Source: Streptomyces echinoruber
GTDB lineage: Bacteria; Actinomycetota; Actinomycetes; Streptomycetales; Streptomycetaceae
NCBI RefSeq assembly: GCF_014651135.1
Contig: NZ_BMWH01000013.1
Location: 115,055 to 179,054 of the forward strand
Direction: 5' to 3'
Length of the DNA stretch: 64,000 nt
The notes below the pieces were generated by a model. The model was not told the DNA's origin and made no database searches. It saw nothing but the letters and a program-made list of their open reading frames with translations. Below are positions 7,884 through 15,542 of this stretch, one piece after another. The first letter of the stretch is position 1; every line of letters starts with the position of its first letter. Position numbers and translations under genes: made by a program.

Positions 7884-8813
7884 ATGAGCATGACCCCGCC
7901 GCCCGGCTGGTACCCCGACCCCGCCGCCCCGCACCAGGAACGCTGGTGGGACGGCACGGCCTGGACCGAGCACCGGCGCGCCCCCGCGCCCCCGGCCGCA
8001 CCGGTGCCGCCCGTGCCGCCGCTCCCGTCGTCCCCGTCGTCCCCGCTCCCCGGCGGCTCCGCCCGCGCGAAGGCGGTCGCGCTCACCGTCGCCGCCGCCG
8101 TCCTCGTCGCCGCGATCGTCACCGGCGCGGTCGTCCTGCGGGACGGCGACGGCGGCGGCGCGCGGGCGAAGACGGCCCCCACCTCCCCGGTGGCGTCCCC
8201 GCACCCCACCTCCGCCTCCCCTTCCGCCCCGGCGCCCACCGACGACCCCTCCGTCGTCGTCGACCAGCTCAACGGCATCACCCTGCCCCTGCCCGACGGC
8301 TGGGTGCGGCCGCGGTACGTCTCCGACGACGCCGTCGTCATGACCACCGACGGCACCTACGACTGCCCCGGCGGCACCGGCTTCTGCCGCCACGGCCTGG
8401 TCTCCACCCGCACCGCCTCCGCGGGCGACGGCACCCCCGAGGCCATCGCCCGCGACGACATCGAGGACGCCGCGGACCTGGCCTACGACCGCGACCGCCT
8501 CGACGAGCGCCCCTACGGCGGCATCACCGCCCACCGCGAGGTGAAGTCCGGCACGGTGGCCGTCGCGGGCCGCGCCGGCTACTTCGTGCGCTGGCGCGTG
8601 ACCACCGCCAAGGGCCCCGGCGGCTACGTGGAGTCCCTCGTCTTCCCCTCCAGCACCGGCACCGAGTCCCCGGTCGTCGTCCGCTTCGTCTTCGACGCCG
8701 GACCGGACGGGCCGCCGCTGTCCGACATGGACCGCATCACCCAGGGCATACGGCCCCTCGGCGACGCGGCCACCGGCGGCGGCGTCGGCAGCAGCATCGG
8801 CCCCACTGGCTGA
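7884..8813 (+). CDS. DUF2510-domain membrane-anchored protein
   Basis: 309 residues. N-terminal DUF2510 motif (PPGWYPDPAAPHQERWWDGT), a Pro-rich linker, one transmembrane helix near residues 58-80 (ALTVAAAVLVAAIVTGAVVL), then a Ser/Thr/Pro linker and an extracytoplasmic domain of about 190 residues of unknown fold (DDPSVVVDQLNGITLPLPDG onward). DUF2510 occurs on many actinobacterial membrane proteins, probably as a cytoplasmic interaction module. The gene appears to be leaderless. Function unknown. Confidence 0.85.
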   Translation: MSMTPPPGWYPDPAAPHQERWWDGTAWTEHRRAPAPPAAPVPPVPPLPSSPSSPLPGGSARAKAVALTVAAAVLVAAIVTGAVVLRDGDGGGARAKTAPTSPVASPHPTSASPSAPAPTDDPSVVVDQLNGITLPLPDGWVRPRYVSDDAVVMTTDGTYDCPGGTGFCRHGLVSTRTASAGDGTPEAIARDDIEDAADLAYDRDRLDERPYGGITAHREVKSGTVAVAGRAGYFVRWRVTTAKGPGGYVESLVFPSSTGTESPVVVRFVFDAGPDGPPLSDMDRITQGIRPLGDAATGGGVGSSIGPTG

Positions 8814-8832
8814 CGGTACGTCAGAAACCCGG

Positions 8833-8896
8833 TGCGGGCTACAGGTCGGCAACCCTGTGCGGGCTGCAGGTCAGCAACTCGTTGCGGGCTACAGGA
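8833..8896. repeat. 25-bp tandem repeat spanning the aldolase stop codon
   Basis: Units of 25 bp beginning TGCGGGCTACAGGTC at 8833, 8858 and (partial) 8883. The stop codon of the minus-strand aldolase gene (8891-8889) lies in the third copy. Confidence 0.8.
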
Positions 8897-10091
8897 AGGT
8901 GCGGCCCTCACCCCGGTACGTCGGCACCGTCGCCGTCACCCGGTCGCCCTCCACCAGGTGCAGCACGTCGAACCGCTCGCACAGCTCGCCCGCCTTGGCG
9001 TGCCGGAACCACACCCTGTCCCCGATCAGCAGGTCGTCGGCGGCCGCCCCCAGCAGCGGCGTCTGCACCTCGCCGGCGCCCTCCCGGGGGTCGTAGCGCA
9101 GCCCCTCGGGCAGGTACGGCACCGGCAGCCGGTCCCGCCCGGCCGCGCCGGAGGCCGGGTAGCCGCCGCCCAGGACCGTCACCACGCCCACCCCCGGACG
9201 CCGCACCACGGGCTGCGCGAACAGCGCCGCCGGGCGCCCGCGGAAGGAGGAGTAGTGGTCGAACAGCCGCGGCACGTACAGCCCCGAGCCGGCCGCGATC
9301 TCCGTGACCGCGTCCTCGGCGGCCGTGTACTGCACGCTGCCCGTGCCGCCGCCGTTGACGAACTCCAGCTCCGGCGCGACCGCCCGCACCGCGCGCACCG
9401 CCGCGGCGCGCCGCTCGGCCAGCTCCCGGCGGGCCGCAGCCTGCATCAGCCGCACCGCCCGCGAGCGCAGCGGACGGCCGGCGACCGCGTCGCCGACCCC
9501 CGCGATGTGCCCCTCGTACGCCATGACTCCCACCAGCCGGAAACCCGGCCGCCGGGCCACCGAGCGGGCCAGGTCGGCGAGTTGGGCGGGGGAGTGCAGC
9601 GGGGAGCGGCGCGCGCCGACCCGCACCCGGCCGCCCAGCAGCTTCAGCGAGGTGTCCAACTCCAGGCACACCCGCACCACTTCGCGTCCGCCCTGGCGCG
9701 CGGCGTCGATGAGGTCGAGCTGCGCCACGTCGTCCACCGTCACCGTCACGGCGGCGGCCAGCTTCGGATCGGCGGTCAGCTCCGCGTAGCCCCCGCGGTC
9801 GGCCGACGGGTAGGCGAGCAGGACGTCGCCGAAGCCGGAGCGCGCCAGCCACAGCGACTCGGGCAGCGTGAACGACATCACTCCCGCGAAGCCGTCGCGG
9901 GCCAGGACGCGTTCGAGCAGGGCCCGGCAGCGGACGGACTTGCTGGCCACGCGGATCGGCTTGCCCCCGGCGCGGCGCACCAGGTCGTCGGCGTTGGCGT
10001 CGAAGGCGTCCAGGTCGACGATGGCGACGGGGGCGTCCAGGTGGGCGGTGGCCCGGTCGTAGCGGGCCCGGTCGGCGGCGCGCGAAGTCAT
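8889..10091 (-). CDS. PLP-dependent amino acid deaminase/aldolase (alanine racemase N-terminal fold)
   Basis: 400 residues. Fold-type III PLP enzyme: APVAIVDLDAFDANADDLVR and the PLP lysine in KPIRVASKSVRC, central VGVMAYEGHIAGVGD, and a C-terminal metal-site region WFRHAKAGELCERFD typical of D-threonine aldolase/D-serine dehydratase-like proteins. It probably cleaves or deaminates a D-amino acid. Single gene in its orientation. Its last codons fall in a 25-bp tandem repeat. The ATG at 10091 starts MTSRAADRARYD; no strong Shine-Dalgarno sequence is visible. Confidence 0.85.
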   Translation of the reverse strand: MTSRAADRARYDRATAHLDAPVAIVDLDAFDANADDLVRRAGGKPIRVASKSVRCRALLERVLARDGFAGVMSFTLPESLWLARSGFGDVLLAYPSADRGGYAELTADPKLAAAVTVTVDDVAQLDLIDAARQGGREVVRVCLELDTSLKLLGGRVRVGARRSPLHSPAQLADLARSVARRPGFRLVGVMAYEGHIAGVGDAVAGRPLRSRAVRLMQAAARRELAERRAAAVRAVRAVAPELEFVNGGGTGSVQYTAAEDAVTEIAAGSGLYVPRLFDHYSSFRGRPAALFAQPVVRRPGVGVVTVLGGGYPASGAAGRDRLPVPYLPEGLRYDPREGAGEVQTPLLGAAADDLLIGDRVWFRHAKAGELCERFDVLHLVEGDRVTATVPTYRGEGRTFL

Positions 10092-10347
10092 GTGGGCAGC
10101 CTGCCAGACCGGATTACCGCAGGGTAGGGGGATGTTCCGGGCAGAAGCCCCGGGCCTGCCGACCGGTTCCCGCATCGGCCGGGTCAACCCGTAGAGTGAC
10201 GCGCACGGACGGAGGAACGACGCCCGCCCGGTTCCCCAACAGGGATGGCGCCGTCTCCGTACGGGTAGGTGTGCCCGCGTACGGGCACGGCGCAGGAACG
10301 GACGGCCCGTGCCGCCCCAGGGCCCGGGCACGAGAAACGGGGGGTGC

Positions 10348-12060
10348 ATGAGCACGGACGCGCGGCCCGCCTCCATCCCCCCGCGCCCCACCCGGCCCCC
10401 GCGCCCCGCCACCCCGGCCGACGACCGCCCCGCACGGCAGGCGCGCGGCGAGGACCGCACGACCGGTGAGGGCCGCACGACGGGCGAAGGCGGCACGACC
10501 GGCGAGGACCGTACGACCGGACGCGCGTCCGAGCCGCCCCTCCCCGGCCCGGCGGGCACCCGCCCCCGCGTCCCCGCCTTCCCGCCCCGGGCCCCCGAAC
10601 CCGCGTACCCGCCCCCGCCGCCGGCCTCGGCACGCTTCCCGGACACGCCGCCGGGCGGCGGCCGGGCCCCGCGCCGCACGTCCGCGGACGTACCGCCCCG
10701 GCCCGCGCCGGCCCCGCCGCGGCACCCGGACGCCTCCCGCGACGCCGCCGCGCCCACCCCCGGGGACGCCGCACGGCCCACCCGGACCGCGACCGGCTCC
10801 GGCCTGCCGCCGCGGCCGGCGCGGCAGCCGGCCGGTACCGGGCGCCTCGGCGGCGCCGTACCGCTCCAGCCGGACGGCCGCTCCGGCCCCGCGGCCGGAA
10901 CGGCCGGGAACGCCGCGCGCCGGCCGGGAACGGGCCTGCCGCCCACCCGTCCCCGCCCCGCCCGGCCCGGCGGCACACAGCCGGACGCCCGGTGGGACGG
11001 ACGCATCCCGCCGGCCCCCGGAGCGCCCTCCGCGGACGGGCCCCGACGGGGAGCCGGCGGTTCGGGAACCGGCGGTCCGGGGACCACCGGGCCGGTAGTA
11101 CCCGGTCCGGGGATCACCGATCCGAGTACTACCGGCGACCGGGGCGCGCACGGCGCCCCCGCCTCCCCGCCGCCCGCCGGATTCGACCCGGCGCGGTCCT
11201 GGAGCGCCTTCGGCGCGCCGGGAACGGTGCCGGGAACGCGGCCCGTGGTGTCGTTCGGGCAGCCGGAGGGGTACGACGCGCACGCCCGGCCGCGCCCGCT
11301 CGGCGTGCGGGTGGGGCCGCGCACCGCCGCGGCGGCCGCCTGCCTCGTCCTCGGGCTCGGACTCATCGGCGGTGCCGCGACCGGCAGCTGGCTCACCGGC
11401 GACTCCGGCGGGAGCGGCGCGGACGGCGGCTTCGCGGCGGCCGGCGGCCTGTGGCACAGCCTGCCCGTGGACCAGTTGTTCCCGCCCACGGTGGAGGGCC
11501 GCGGCGCCGGCCCGGGCGGCGCCGACCGCACCTGGACCCGTATCGCCGTCGCCCCGGACGGCGGCTGCGCGCACGCCTTCGACCCGCTGCTGGGCCGGAC
11601 CCTCGCCCCCCTCGGCTGCCGACGCCTGCTGCGGGCCACCTACACGGACGCCACCGAGAGCTACGTCACCACCGTCGGCCTGCTGTTCACCAAGGCCGAC
11701 GCGGCCACCATGACCGCACTGCGCGCCCGTTTCGACACCGAGCACCTGGCCGAGCGCACCGACCTCGTGCCCCGCACCTACGCCCCCAAGGGCACCGTCG
11801 CCGCCGGCTTCGGCGACCACCAGCGCGCCTCCTGGACGATCTCCGTGCTCACCGACGCCCCCGTCGTCGTCTACGCCGTCTCCGGCTGGGCCGACGGTCG
11901 CACCGTCGACACCCCGCAGCCCGCCGCGGAGGCGCTGCGCGCCGGCGCCACCTCGGCCGTCGCCCAGGCGGGCCTCGGCCACGAGGCGCAGGGCCTCGCC
12001 GACCGCGTCGAACGCGCCCTGCGCCGGCACGTCGACCCGGCCACGGAGCAGCCCTCATGA
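10348..12060 (+). CDS. Pro-rich single-pass membrane protein coupled to mycosin protease
   Basis: 570 residues. About 315 N-terminal residues are Pro/Arg/Gly-rich and low complexity, with a short repeat near residues 35-55 (EDRTTGEGRTTGEGGTTGED). A transmembrane helix follows near residues 330-350 (AAAACLVLGLGLIGGAATGS), then a roughly 200-residue extracytoplasmic domain of unknown family containing three or four cysteines (GGCAHAFDPLLGRTLAPLGC). The stop codon overlaps the protease start (ATGA), so the two proteins are probably made together. ATG at 10348 follows a GGGGGG stretch. I do not recognise the extracytoplasmic domain. Confidence 0.75.
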   Translation: MSTDARPASIPPRPTRPPRPATPADDRPARQARGEDRTTGEGRTTGEGGTTGEDRTTGRASEPPLPGPAGTRPRVPAFPPRAPEPAYPPPPPASARFPDTPPGGGRAPRRTSADVPPRPAPAPPRHPDASRDAAAPTPGDAARPTRTATGSGLPPRPARQPAGTGRLGGAVPLQPDGRSGPAAGTAGNAARRPGTGLPPTRPRPARPGGTQPDARWDGRIPPAPGAPSADGPRRGAGGSGTGGPGTTGPVVPGPGITDPSTTGDRGAHGAPASPPPAGFDPARSWSAFGAPGTVPGTRPVVSFGQPEGYDAHARPRPLGVRVGPRTAAAAACLVLGLGLIGGAATGSWLTGDSGGSGADGGFAAAGGLWHSLPVDQLFPPTVEGRGAGPGGADRTWTRIAVAPDGGCAHAFDPLLGRTLAPLGCRRLLRATYTDATESYVTTVGLLFTKADAATMTALRARFDTEHLAERTDLVPRTYAPKGTVAAGFGDHQRASWTISVLTDAPVVVYAVSGWADGRTVDTPQPAAEALRAGATSAVAQAGLGHEAQGLADRVERALRRHVDPATEQPS

Positions 12061-13337
12061 CCCCGCGCATGTCTCCGGGCGGGACCCCGGGAACATCCCC
12101 GCGCACGTCTTCGGACAGGACCCCGGGCGGGACCCCGGGCAGGAGAGGAAGGACCATACGCACCGGGCTGCTAGGCGCCCTGCTCGCCGCCTGCCTCGCC
12201 GTCGTGCCCGCCCCCGCCGCGTACGCCGACGGCATACGCGCCCGGCAGTGGGCCCTGGACGCCCTGCACACCCAGGAGGCCTGGCGCACCACCAAGGGCA
12301 AGGGCGTCACCGTCGCCGTCCTCGACACCGGCGTCGAGGCCGACCACCCCGACCTGGCCGGCAACGTCCTGCCCGGCAAGGACATGATCGGGTTCGGCGC
12401 CCGGCAGGGCGAGCGGGCCTGGGCCCGGCACGGCACCGCGATGGCCGGCATCATCGCCGGCCACGGCCACGGTCCCGGAGGCGCCGACGGCGTCATGGGC
12501 ATCGCGCCCGAGGCGAAGATCCTGCCCGTGCGCGTGATCCTGGAGGACGGCGACCCCGCCCGCGCCCGCGCCCGCACCACCCGTGGCAACGCCCTCGCCG
12601 AGGGCATCCGCTGGGCCGCCGACCACGGCGCCGACGTCATCAATCTCTCCCTCGGCGACGACTCCGCCTCCGCCCACCCCGAACCCGCCGAGGACGAGGC
12701 CGTCCAGTACGCCCTGAAGAAGGGCGCCGTCGTCGTCGCCTCGGCCGGCAACGGCGGCGAGAAGGGCGACCACATCTCCTACCCGGCCGCCTACCCGGGC
12801 GTGATCGCCGCGACCGCCGTCGACCGCTACGGCACCCGCGCCTCCTTCTCCACCCGCCGCTGGTACGCCACGGTCAGCGCCCCCGGCGTCGACGTCGTCA
12901 TCGCCGACCCGGACCACCGCTACTACGAGGGCTGGGGCACCAGCGCCGCCTCCGCGTTCGTCTCCGGCGCGGCCGCCCTGGTCAAGGCCGCCCACCCGGA
13001 CCTGACGCCCGCGCAGATCAAGAAGCTCCTGGAGGACACCGCGCGCAACGCCCCGGCGGGCGGCCGGGACGACTCCCGCGGCTTCGGCCTCGTCGACCCC
13101 GCCGCCGCCCTGAGGGCGGCCGCCCGCCTGAAACCGGAGGGCCTGCGCCCGGCCGCGTACGGCGAGAAGTACTTCGGGCCCGGCCCCGACGAGGCCGCGG
13201 CCGCCGGCGGCACCTCCGGCTGGGCGGGGCCGCTCGCGGGCAGCGCCGGCGGGGTTCTCCTGGTCGCCGCGGCCGGCCTGTGGCGCGGCGCCCGCCGCCG
13301 GAACACCGACACCGCCTTCCCGACGGCCGACCGCTGA
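12057..13337 (+). CDS. Mycosin-type S8 (subtilisin) serine protease
   Basis: 426 residues. Signal peptide (GLLGALLAACLAVVPAPAAYA, ending near residue 57), subtilase domain with catalytic Asp90 (VLDTGVEADHPDL), His125 (RHGTAMAGI), oxyanion Asn232 (SAGNGG) and Ser296 (GTSAASAF), and a C-terminal transmembrane anchor (AGSAGGVLLVAAAGLW) with an Arg-rich cytoplasmic tail. This layout is that of type VII secretion mycosins, though no EccC, EccB, EccD or WXG100 gene is present nearby. The 28 residues before the signal peptide contain a GGTPG repeat and may mean the true start is later. Translationally coupled to the upstream gene. The stop codon lies inside a 20-bp tandem repeat. Confidence 0.9.
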   Translation: MTPRMSPGGTPGTSPRTSSDRTPGGTPGRRGRTIRTGLLGALLAACLAVVPAPAAYADGIRARQWALDALHTQEAWRTTKGKGVTVAVLDTGVEADHPDLAGNVLPGKDMIGFGARQGERAWARHGTAMAGIIAGHGHGPGGADGVMGIAPEAKILPVRVILEDGDPARARARTTRGNALAEGIRWAADHGADVINLSLGDDSASAHPEPAEDEAVQYALKKGAVVVASAGNGGEKGDHISYPAAYPGVIAATAVDRYGTRASFSTRRWYATVSAPGVDVVIADPDHRYYEGWGTSAASAFVSGAAALVKAAHPDLTPAQIKKLLEDTARNAPAGGRDDSRGFGLVDPAAALRAAARLKPEGLRPAAYGEKYFGPGPDEAAAAGGTSGWAGPLAGSAGGVLLVAAAGLWRGARRRNTDTAFPTADR

Positions 13338-13420
13338 GCCCGATGGCCGACCGCTGAGCCCGATGGCCGACCGCTGAGCCCGACGGCCGACCGCTGAGCC
13401 CGACGGCCGACCGCTGAGCC
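13321..13420. repeat. 20-bp tandem repeat, five units, containing the protease stop codon
   Basis: Five units (CGAYGGCCGACCGCTGAGCC) at 13321, 13341, 13361, 13381 and 13401, differing only at one C/T position. Each unit carries a TGA; the first is the protease stop codon at 13335-13337. Confidence 0.95.
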
Positions 13421-13688
13421 CGACGCCGCTTCCCGGCCGCGATCCGCCGCAGCAACCCCTGGACCCGGGCGCGGGAGGCCGCGCTCGGCTCCGAGCCGCC
13501 GTCGTCACCGAACACCTGCCGCAGCGGCGTGAGCCGGTCGCCGCGGCCGGCGCGGAGACAGACGGCGCCGCAGCCGGGGGCGGCGGGCGTGGCGGCGACG
13601 GCGGGCTCTGCGGGACTCCGTGCCCCGCGATGCCGGGCACGGGGCTGTGCGCGCCCTTGGCCGGGGTGAAAGCCGGGTCGGCGGACAT
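13420..13688 (-). pseudogene. Possible small frameshifted gene convergent with the protease
   Basis: The gap between the protease and the SseB gene has coding-like sequence on the minus strand in two frames. ATG at 13688 opens a frame reading MSADPAFTPAKGAHSPVPGI; from about 13620 onward the better protein-like signal (GDRLTPLRQVFGDDG, then ASRARVQGLLRRIAAGK) is in the neighbouring frame, with strong G/C at third codon positions. Joining them needs a one-base change near a C homopolymer around 13572-13580. The frame then runs into the 20-bp repeats without a stop. Either a real frameshifted gene, a sequencing error, or chance; family not recognised. Confidence 0.3.
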
Positions 13689-13779
13689 GAGAAAGGGCCC
13701 TGAGAAAGCCGTGAGAGGCGTGGCCGTCCGGTCTCCGTCCGCGCGCAGGCCCAGCGGCATCCCCCCGATACGGCCCCGA

Positions 13780-13785
13780 TAGGGT
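13780..13785 (+). promoter_or_regulatory. -10 box (TAGGGT) for leaderless SseB gene
   Basis: TAGGGT fits TANNNT and ends 7 nt before the GTG at 13793. No Shine-Dalgarno sequence is present. Confidence 0.5.
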
Positions 13786-13792
13786 CGGGGTC

Positions 13793-14572
13793 GTGGCGAA
13801 CACGAACATTCCCGACCCCGACTTCCCCGATGACGACGGCTCCGCCGATCCCCGGCTGAGCGCCGCGCTCGCCGCGTGGGCCGAGGACCGCACCGCCGAG
13901 GAGCCCGTCCTGCGGGCGCTGCGGGACGCCCGCCTGCTGGTGCCGGTGGTGGCGGTGCTCGGGGAGGTCGAGGAGGACGATCAGGAGGAGCGCGAAGCTC
14001 CTTGCAAGGGTGGTGGCGGGAGACGGGTGGGCGGGTTGCGCCGCGAGAAGACCAGCGAGATGGCCGTTCCCACGCTGAAGGCCCGCGGCCGCACCGCGCT
14101 GCCCGCCTTCACCTCCACCGACGCGCTGGCCCGCTGGAACCCGGCCGCCCGCCCCGTCGCCGTGCCCCTGCACCGCGCCCTGCAGGCCGCCGCGCACGAG
14201 CGGGCCGACACGATCGTCCTCGACGTGGCCGGGCCCGTGCCCTACGAGCTGACCCGCCCGGCGCTGATCGCGCTCGCCGAGGGCCGCACCGCGACCGACC
14301 CGCTCGCCGACCCGGCCGTCGTCGAGGCGGTGCGCGCGGCGGTGGCCGCCGAGCCCGCCGTCGTACGCGCCCACCTCGGGCCCGGCCGGGCCGACGGCAC
14401 CCTGGCGCTCGTCCTCGACGCGGAAGCCGTCCCCGCGCAGGCCGCGCAGGCGGTGGCCCGGCGCCTGGCCGACGACGAGACGCTGCGCGCCCGCCTGGTG
14501 CGCGGCCTGGACCTGGCGCTGCTGCCGCCCGGGACCGTGCCGCCGGGACAGCCCCTGTACGTCCGCCCGTAG
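13793..14572 (+). CDS. SseB-family protein
   Basis: 259 residues. The N-terminal half resembles the SseB N-terminal domain (LRALRDARLLVPVVAVLG, later TALPAFTSTDALARWNP and RPVAVPLHRALQAAA), and the C-terminal part resembles the SseB C-terminal domain found in actinobacterial housekeeping proteins. Function unknown. A short Cys/Gly/Arg-rich insertion (EAPCKGGGGRRVGGLRR near residues 68-84) interrupts the N-terminal domain and looks unlike the flanks. The gene appears leaderless. It lies upstream of the translation block and is convergent with the DUF1844 gene. Confidence 0.85.
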   Translation: MANTNIPDPDFPDDDGSADPRLSAALAAWAEDRTAEEPVLRALRDARLLVPVVAVLGEVEEDDQEEREAPCKGGGGRRVGGLRREKTSEMAVPTLKARGRTALPAFTSTDALARWNPAARPVAVPLHRALQAAAHERADTIVLDVAGPVPYELTRPALIALAEGRTATDPLADPAVVEAVRAAVAAEPAVVRAHLGPGRADGTLALVLDAEAVPAQAAQAVARRLADDETLRARLVRGLDLALLPPGTVPPGQPLYVRP

Positions 14573-14587
14573 CGGGCGTACGGACGT
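14559..14587. terminator. Imperfect hairpin at the SseB stop codon
   Basis: ACGTCCG (14559-14565) pairs with CGGACGT (14581-14587), and inner GCCCG pairs with CGGGC around the TAG stop in the loop. Candidate terminator between convergent genes. Confidence 0.4.
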
Positions 14588-14648
14588 CTCCGGCGGGCGG
14601 GCCGGACGTCCCCGGCGGGACGGGCCGGACGGGCGCGCGGCGGGCGGG

Positions 14649-15017
14649 TCAGCCGAAGACCGGGCCCGTGTACTTCTCGCCCGGGCCCTGACCCGGCTCG
14701 TCCGGGACGAGCGACGCCTCGCGGAACGCCAGCTGCAGCGACTTCAGGCCGTCGCGCAGCGGCGCCGCGTGGAACGAGCTGATCTCGGTGGCGCTCGCGT
14801 CCAGCAGACCGGCCAGCGCGTGCACCAGCTTGCGGGCCTCGTCCAGGTCCTTGTACTTGTCGCCCTCCTCGGACAGGCCGAGCTTCACGGCGGCCGCGCT
14901 CATCAGGTTCACGGCGACCGTCACGATCACCTCGACCGCCGGGACCTCGGCGATGTCACGGGTCATGGCGTCGAAGTCGGGCTGCTCGGGGGTGGCCGAG
15001 GGGGAGGTGTCACTCAT
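14649..15017 (-). CDS. DUF1844 protein
   Basis: 122-residue cytoplasmic protein of the DUF1844 family: FDAMTRDIAEVPAVEVIVTV, AVNLMSAAAVKLGLSEEGD, and DLDEARKLVHALAGLLDA. The family is widely conserved near infC in actinobacteria and has no assigned function. The ATG at 15017 is preceded by a TATCGT -10 box only 7 nt away, so the transcript appears leaderless. Confidence 0.85.
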   Translation of the reverse strand: MSDTSPSATPEQPDFDAMTRDIAEVPAVEVIVTVAVNLMSAAAVKLGLSEEGDKYKDLDEARKLVHALAGLLDASATEISSFHAAPLRDGLKSLQLAFREASLVPDEPGQGPGEKYTGPVFG

Positions 15018-15024
15018 GCCCCAC

Positions 15025-15030
15025 ACGATA
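15025..15030 (-). promoter_or_regulatory. -10 box (TATCGT) for leaderless DUF1844 gene
   Basis: On the minus strand TATCGT lies 7 nt upstream of the ATG at 15017 and fits TANNNT. Confidence 0.5.
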
Positions 15031-15051
15031 GGCGCCGCGCGGACCGCGGCC

Positions 15052-15185
15052 GTCCGCGGGAGGCGGATACCCCCGTCCGCGGGAGGCGGATGCCCCCGGA
15101 CTCGGTGGGCGGACACCCCGGACTCGGCGGGCGGACACCCCGGACTCGGCGGGCGGACACCCCGGACTCGGCGGGCGGATGCCGC
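15052..15185. repeat. Two adjacent tandem repeat families upstream of infC
   Basis: Two 23-bp units (GTCCGCGGGAGGCGGATRCC...) at 15052 and 15075, then four 22-bp units (GGACTCGGYGGGCGGACACC...) at 15098, 15120, 15142 and 15164. They fill most of the gap between the DUF1844 start and the infC promoter. No spacers, so not CRISPR. Confidence 0.9.
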
Positions 15186-15196
15186 GCACCTGCGGA

Positions 15197-15226
15197 TTCG
15201 CACCGCCCCCGGCGAGGTGCTAGCCT
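15197..15226 (+). promoter_or_regulatory. Likely promoter of the infC-rpmI-rplT operon
   Basis: TTCGCA at 15197-15202 and TAGCCT at 15221-15226 with 18-bp spacing. Transcription from about 15233 would give a leader near 310 nt before the infC start. Confidence 0.5.
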
Positions 15227-15234
15227 TGTGTGAC

Positions 15235-15542
15235 GACCGGTCGGACACGCGTGCCCCCGCAGAGGGAACGGCAGGCGGGCCCGACCACAAGTGGAGGCTT
15301 CCGAACTCCCACCTGGCCGTCCCGAGGGACGGCGGGTCACCGGTCAGGCGGCGTCATCCCCGGGATGACGGCCCGCCCGAGAGCGCGCCCCGCGGTCACC
15401 GCGGCGGTGCTCCGGTAGTTCGAGGAGCCCCGCCTGTGATCGTCCGGGGCATATTTTGTGCGCCGGCGCGGTTTGGTCTTACGAACACAGACGTTACGCG
15501 GCTGTCCGCCAGACCGTCGCGTGGTGCAACCGAGGAGGATCC
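15235..15542 (+). promoter_or_regulatory. Long structured infC leader (candidate ribosomal-protein autoregulatory region)
   Basis: About 308 nt without a convincing gene. It contains a perfect hairpin (CGTCATCC, CCG, GGATGACG around 15352-15370) and further G+C-rich inverted segments such as GGTCACCG near 15331 and CGGTCACCGCGGCGG near 15391. In other bacteria infC-rpmI-rplT is controlled by L20 binding to its leader; whether this one uses the same mechanism cannot be told by eye. Ends in the AGGAGG at 15533-15538 that serves the infC start. Confidence 0.45.

Noticed and set aside
12057..13337. Part of a type VII secretion (ESX) locus
   Set aside because: Only the mycosin-like protease fits. 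No FtsK/SpoIIIE ATPase, EccB/D/E or WXG100 gene is found in the flanking 20 kb.
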